From Pseudomonadota bacterium (GTDB lineage: Bacteria > Pseudomonadota > Alphaproteobacteria > Rhizobiales > Phreatobacteraceae): DNA of 64,000 nt. The DNA lies in contig JAIUOO010000010.1 of assembly GCA_020161695.1 (NCBI GenBank), positions 62,001 to 126,000 on the forward strand. The letters run 5' to 3'. Every line of letters starts with the position of its first letter. Positions within the stretch are counted from its first letter, which is position 1. The translations under genes and the position numbers were made by a program. This document shows, in pieces, positions 62,579 to 64,000 of the stretch. The notes beneath the pieces were generated by a model. That model saw nothing but the letters and a program-made list of their open reading frames with translations, searched no databases and was not told where the DNA came from.

Positions 62579-64000
62579 ATGCCCCAGCCAGCCCTCGGAC
62601 CACACCTCGCAGCCGACGGAACGGTGGTCGCGACGCCGATGACGCGGCGGGTGATGAACCTCGCCGATCTGCTCCATGGCGCGGCCCGCCGCCTGCCCGA
62701 CCATCCCGGCCTTGTCTGGCGCGGCGAGGCCTGGAGCTGGGCCGCCATGGCGCGGCGGGTCAACGCCATCGCGGCGGCCCTGAAGGCGCGTGGCGTCGCC
62801 AAGGGCGATCGCGTCGTCACGCAGGCGCGCAATTCCAACGCCATGTTCGAGAGCATGTTCGCGGTGTGGACGCTCGGCGCGATCTGGGTGCCGACCAACT
62901 TCCGCAACAGCCCGCAGGAGGTCGCCTATATCGCGAAGGCGGCACGCGCGAAGGTGCTGGTCTGCGAGAACATCTTCACCGACCATGCCGCGGCGGTCGC
63001 GACCGAGGATGCGGACCTGCGACTGACCATCTCCATCGGCGCCGCCGGTTTCGCCTCGGCGGAGTGGGAAGGGCTCGTCGCGGAGGGCGAGGCATTGTCC
63101 GCACCCTCCGTCGCATCCGTCGACTATGACGATCCCTGCTGGCTGTTCTTCACGTCGGGCACGACCGGCCGGCCGAAGGCGGCGGTGCTGAGCCATGGCC
63201 AGATGGGTTTCGTCGTCACCAATCACCTGGCCGATCTCGTGCCGGGCACGACCGAACAGGACGCCTCGCTGGTCGTCGCGCCGCTCTCGCACGGCGCGGG
63301 CATCCACCAGCTGACGCAGGTGGCGCGCGGGGCGCGGACGGTGCTGCTCTCCACCGAGCGTCTCGACTGCGAGGAGGCGTTCCGCCTGATCGCCGAGCAT
63401 CGCGTCACCAACATGTTCACGGTGCCGACGATCCTGACCATGCTGGCGAGCCACGAGGCGGCTGGCCGTCACGACCATTCCAGCCTGAAGCACGTCATCT
63501 ACGCGGGATCGCCGATGTATCGCGCCGACCAGCAGATGGCGCTGGGCGCGCTCGGCAAATGCATCGTGCAGTATTTCGGCCTCGGCGAAGTGACCGGCAA
63601 CATCACGGTGTTCCCCGCGCGCGAGCACGATGCCGACGACGGCGTGCAGGGCCGCATCGGCACCTGCGGCTTTCCGCGCACCGCGATGGACGTGCGCATC
63701 CTCGACGATGCGGGCCGCGACCTCGGGGCCGGCGAGACGGGAGAGATCTGCGTCGCCGGGCCGGCGGTCTTCGCGGGCTATTTCGACAACCCGGAAGCCA
63801 ATGCCAAGTCGTTCCGTGACGGCTTCTTCCGCACCGGCGATCTCGGTCACAAGGACGCCGAGGGCTATGTCTACATCACCGGCCGAGCCTCCGACATGTA
63901 CATATCCGGCGGCTCCAACGTCTATCCGCGCGAGATCGAGGAGGTGATCCTCACCCATCCGGCTGTCGCGGAGGCGGCGGTGCTCGGCGTGCCGGACCGG
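62579..64000 (+). CDS. AMP-forming acyl-CoA ligase, C-terminus outside the window
   Basis: An ANL-family ligase, 474 codons seen and open to the right edge. Motifs: CWLFFTSGTTGRPKAAVLSHG (A3), a divergent A5 reading YFGLGEVTGN in place of the usual YGxTE, GFFRTGDLGHKDAEGY (A7) and ITGRASDMYISGGSNVYPREIEE (A8). The last 60-80 residues with the catalytic lysine are missing. An open frame starting at ATG 62579 has GGAAG before it. It follows olsB, but the repeat between them makes co-transcription unclear. The changed A5 motif may point to an unusual acid. Third ANL ligase in the window. Confidence 0.92.
   Translation, partial: MPQPALGPHLAADGTVVATPMTRRVMNLADLLHGAARRLPDHPGLVWRGEAWSWAAMARRVNAIAAALKARGVAKGDRVVTQARNSNAMFESMFAVWTLGAIWVPTNFRNSPQEVAYIAKAARAKVLVCENIFTDHAAAVATEDADLRLTISIGAAGFASAEWEGLVAEGEALSAPSVASVDYDDPCWLFFTSGTTGRPKAAVLSHGQMGFVVTNHLADLVPGTTEQDASLVVAPLSHGAGIHQLTQVARGARTVLLSTERLDCEEAFRLIAEHRVTNMFTVPTILTMLASHEAAGRHDHSSLKHVIYAGSPMYRADQQMALGALGKCIVQYFGLGEVTGNITVFPAREHDADDGVQGRIGTCGFPRTAMDVRILDDAGRDLGAGETGEICVAGPAVFAGYFDNPEANAKSFRDGFFRTGDLGHKDAEGYVYITGRASDMYISGGSNVYPREIEEVILTHPAVAEAAVLGVPDR

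Overview
The window is a 64 kb stretch of a GC-rich alphaproteobacterial chromosome, most likely from the order Hyphomicrobiales (Rhizobiales). The grounds are the pairing of crotonyl-CoA carboxylase/reductase with ethylmalonyl-CoA mutase, an OlsB-type ornithine lipid acyltransferase, DctPQM TRAP and Dpp-type ABC uptake genes with FCD-GntR and LysE-era alphaproteobacterial gene orders (rsmI-yraN-gshB next to a PBP-activator lipoprotein; rpmI-rplT upstream of pheS/pheT), and a roughly 106 bp interspersed repeat of a kind common in that order. Genus cannot be fixed by reading alone. Codon use and composition look even throughout; there is no phage, transposase, integrase, CRISPR array, rRNA or tRNA gene, so this reads as core and near-core chromosome rather than an island.

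Layout. 1-6.1 kb: a leftward peptide/nickel-type ABC importer (ATPase cut by the window edge, two permeases, Tat-type binding protein) with a divergent AraC-type regulator and a PPOX flavoprotein. 6.2-13.9 kb: an OprB-type porin, an FCD-GntR regulator with a palindromic site in front of it, a TRAP transporter (dctP-Q-M), then a convergent MaoC hydratase and acyl-CoA ligase pair. 14-16.3 kb: a fused OHCU decarboxylase/HIU hydrolase of ureide metabolism and an MFS carrier. 16.3-20.4 kb: secA divergent from a parvulin-type periplasmic prolyl isomerase. 20.6-23.2 kb: a polysaccharide flippase translationally coupled to a CelD-like acetyltransferase. 23.2-30 kb: acyl-CoA metabolism (ligase, PaaI thioesterase with its TetR regulator and an 18 bp perfect palindrome, ecm, a GlsB/YeaQ membrane protein, ccr). 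30-32.5 kb: a membrane acyltransferase divergent from a membrane-bound LytTR regulator, and a DUF1330 protein. 32.5-38.5 kb: rpmI, rplT, a Rieske oxygenase, pheS, an ASCH protein, pheT. 38.6-46.9 kb: isochorismatase-like hydrolase, M17 aminopeptidase, GNAT, malic enzyme-PTA fusion, a PAS-GGDEF-EAL protein, a HAD phosphatase. 46.8-54.7 kb: hybrid histidine kinase, comM, a candidate structured small RNA, gshB, yraN, rsmI, PBP-activator lipoprotein. 54.8-58 kb: chromate-type transporter and rhodanese-ChrB, EamA exporter. 58.1-64 kb: a FixJ-like regulator whose phospho-acceptor is Glu, two small unknown proteins, phosphomannomutase/phosphoglucomutase, olsB, the interspersed repeat and a truncated acyl-CoA ligase.

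How the genes work together. The clearest metabolic theme is CoA-ester assimilation: three acyl-CoA ligases, a MaoC hydratase, a thioesterase, Ccr and Ecm (two signature enzymes of the ethylmalonyl-CoA pathway) and a malic enzyme to return C4 acids to pyruvate. The most interesting unexplained signal is between comM and gshB: a 16 bp RNA stem whose only non-Watson-Crick pairs are three G.U on the plus strand, followed 32 bases later by an intrinsic terminator that points away from both flanking genes. That is best explained by an independent small RNA.
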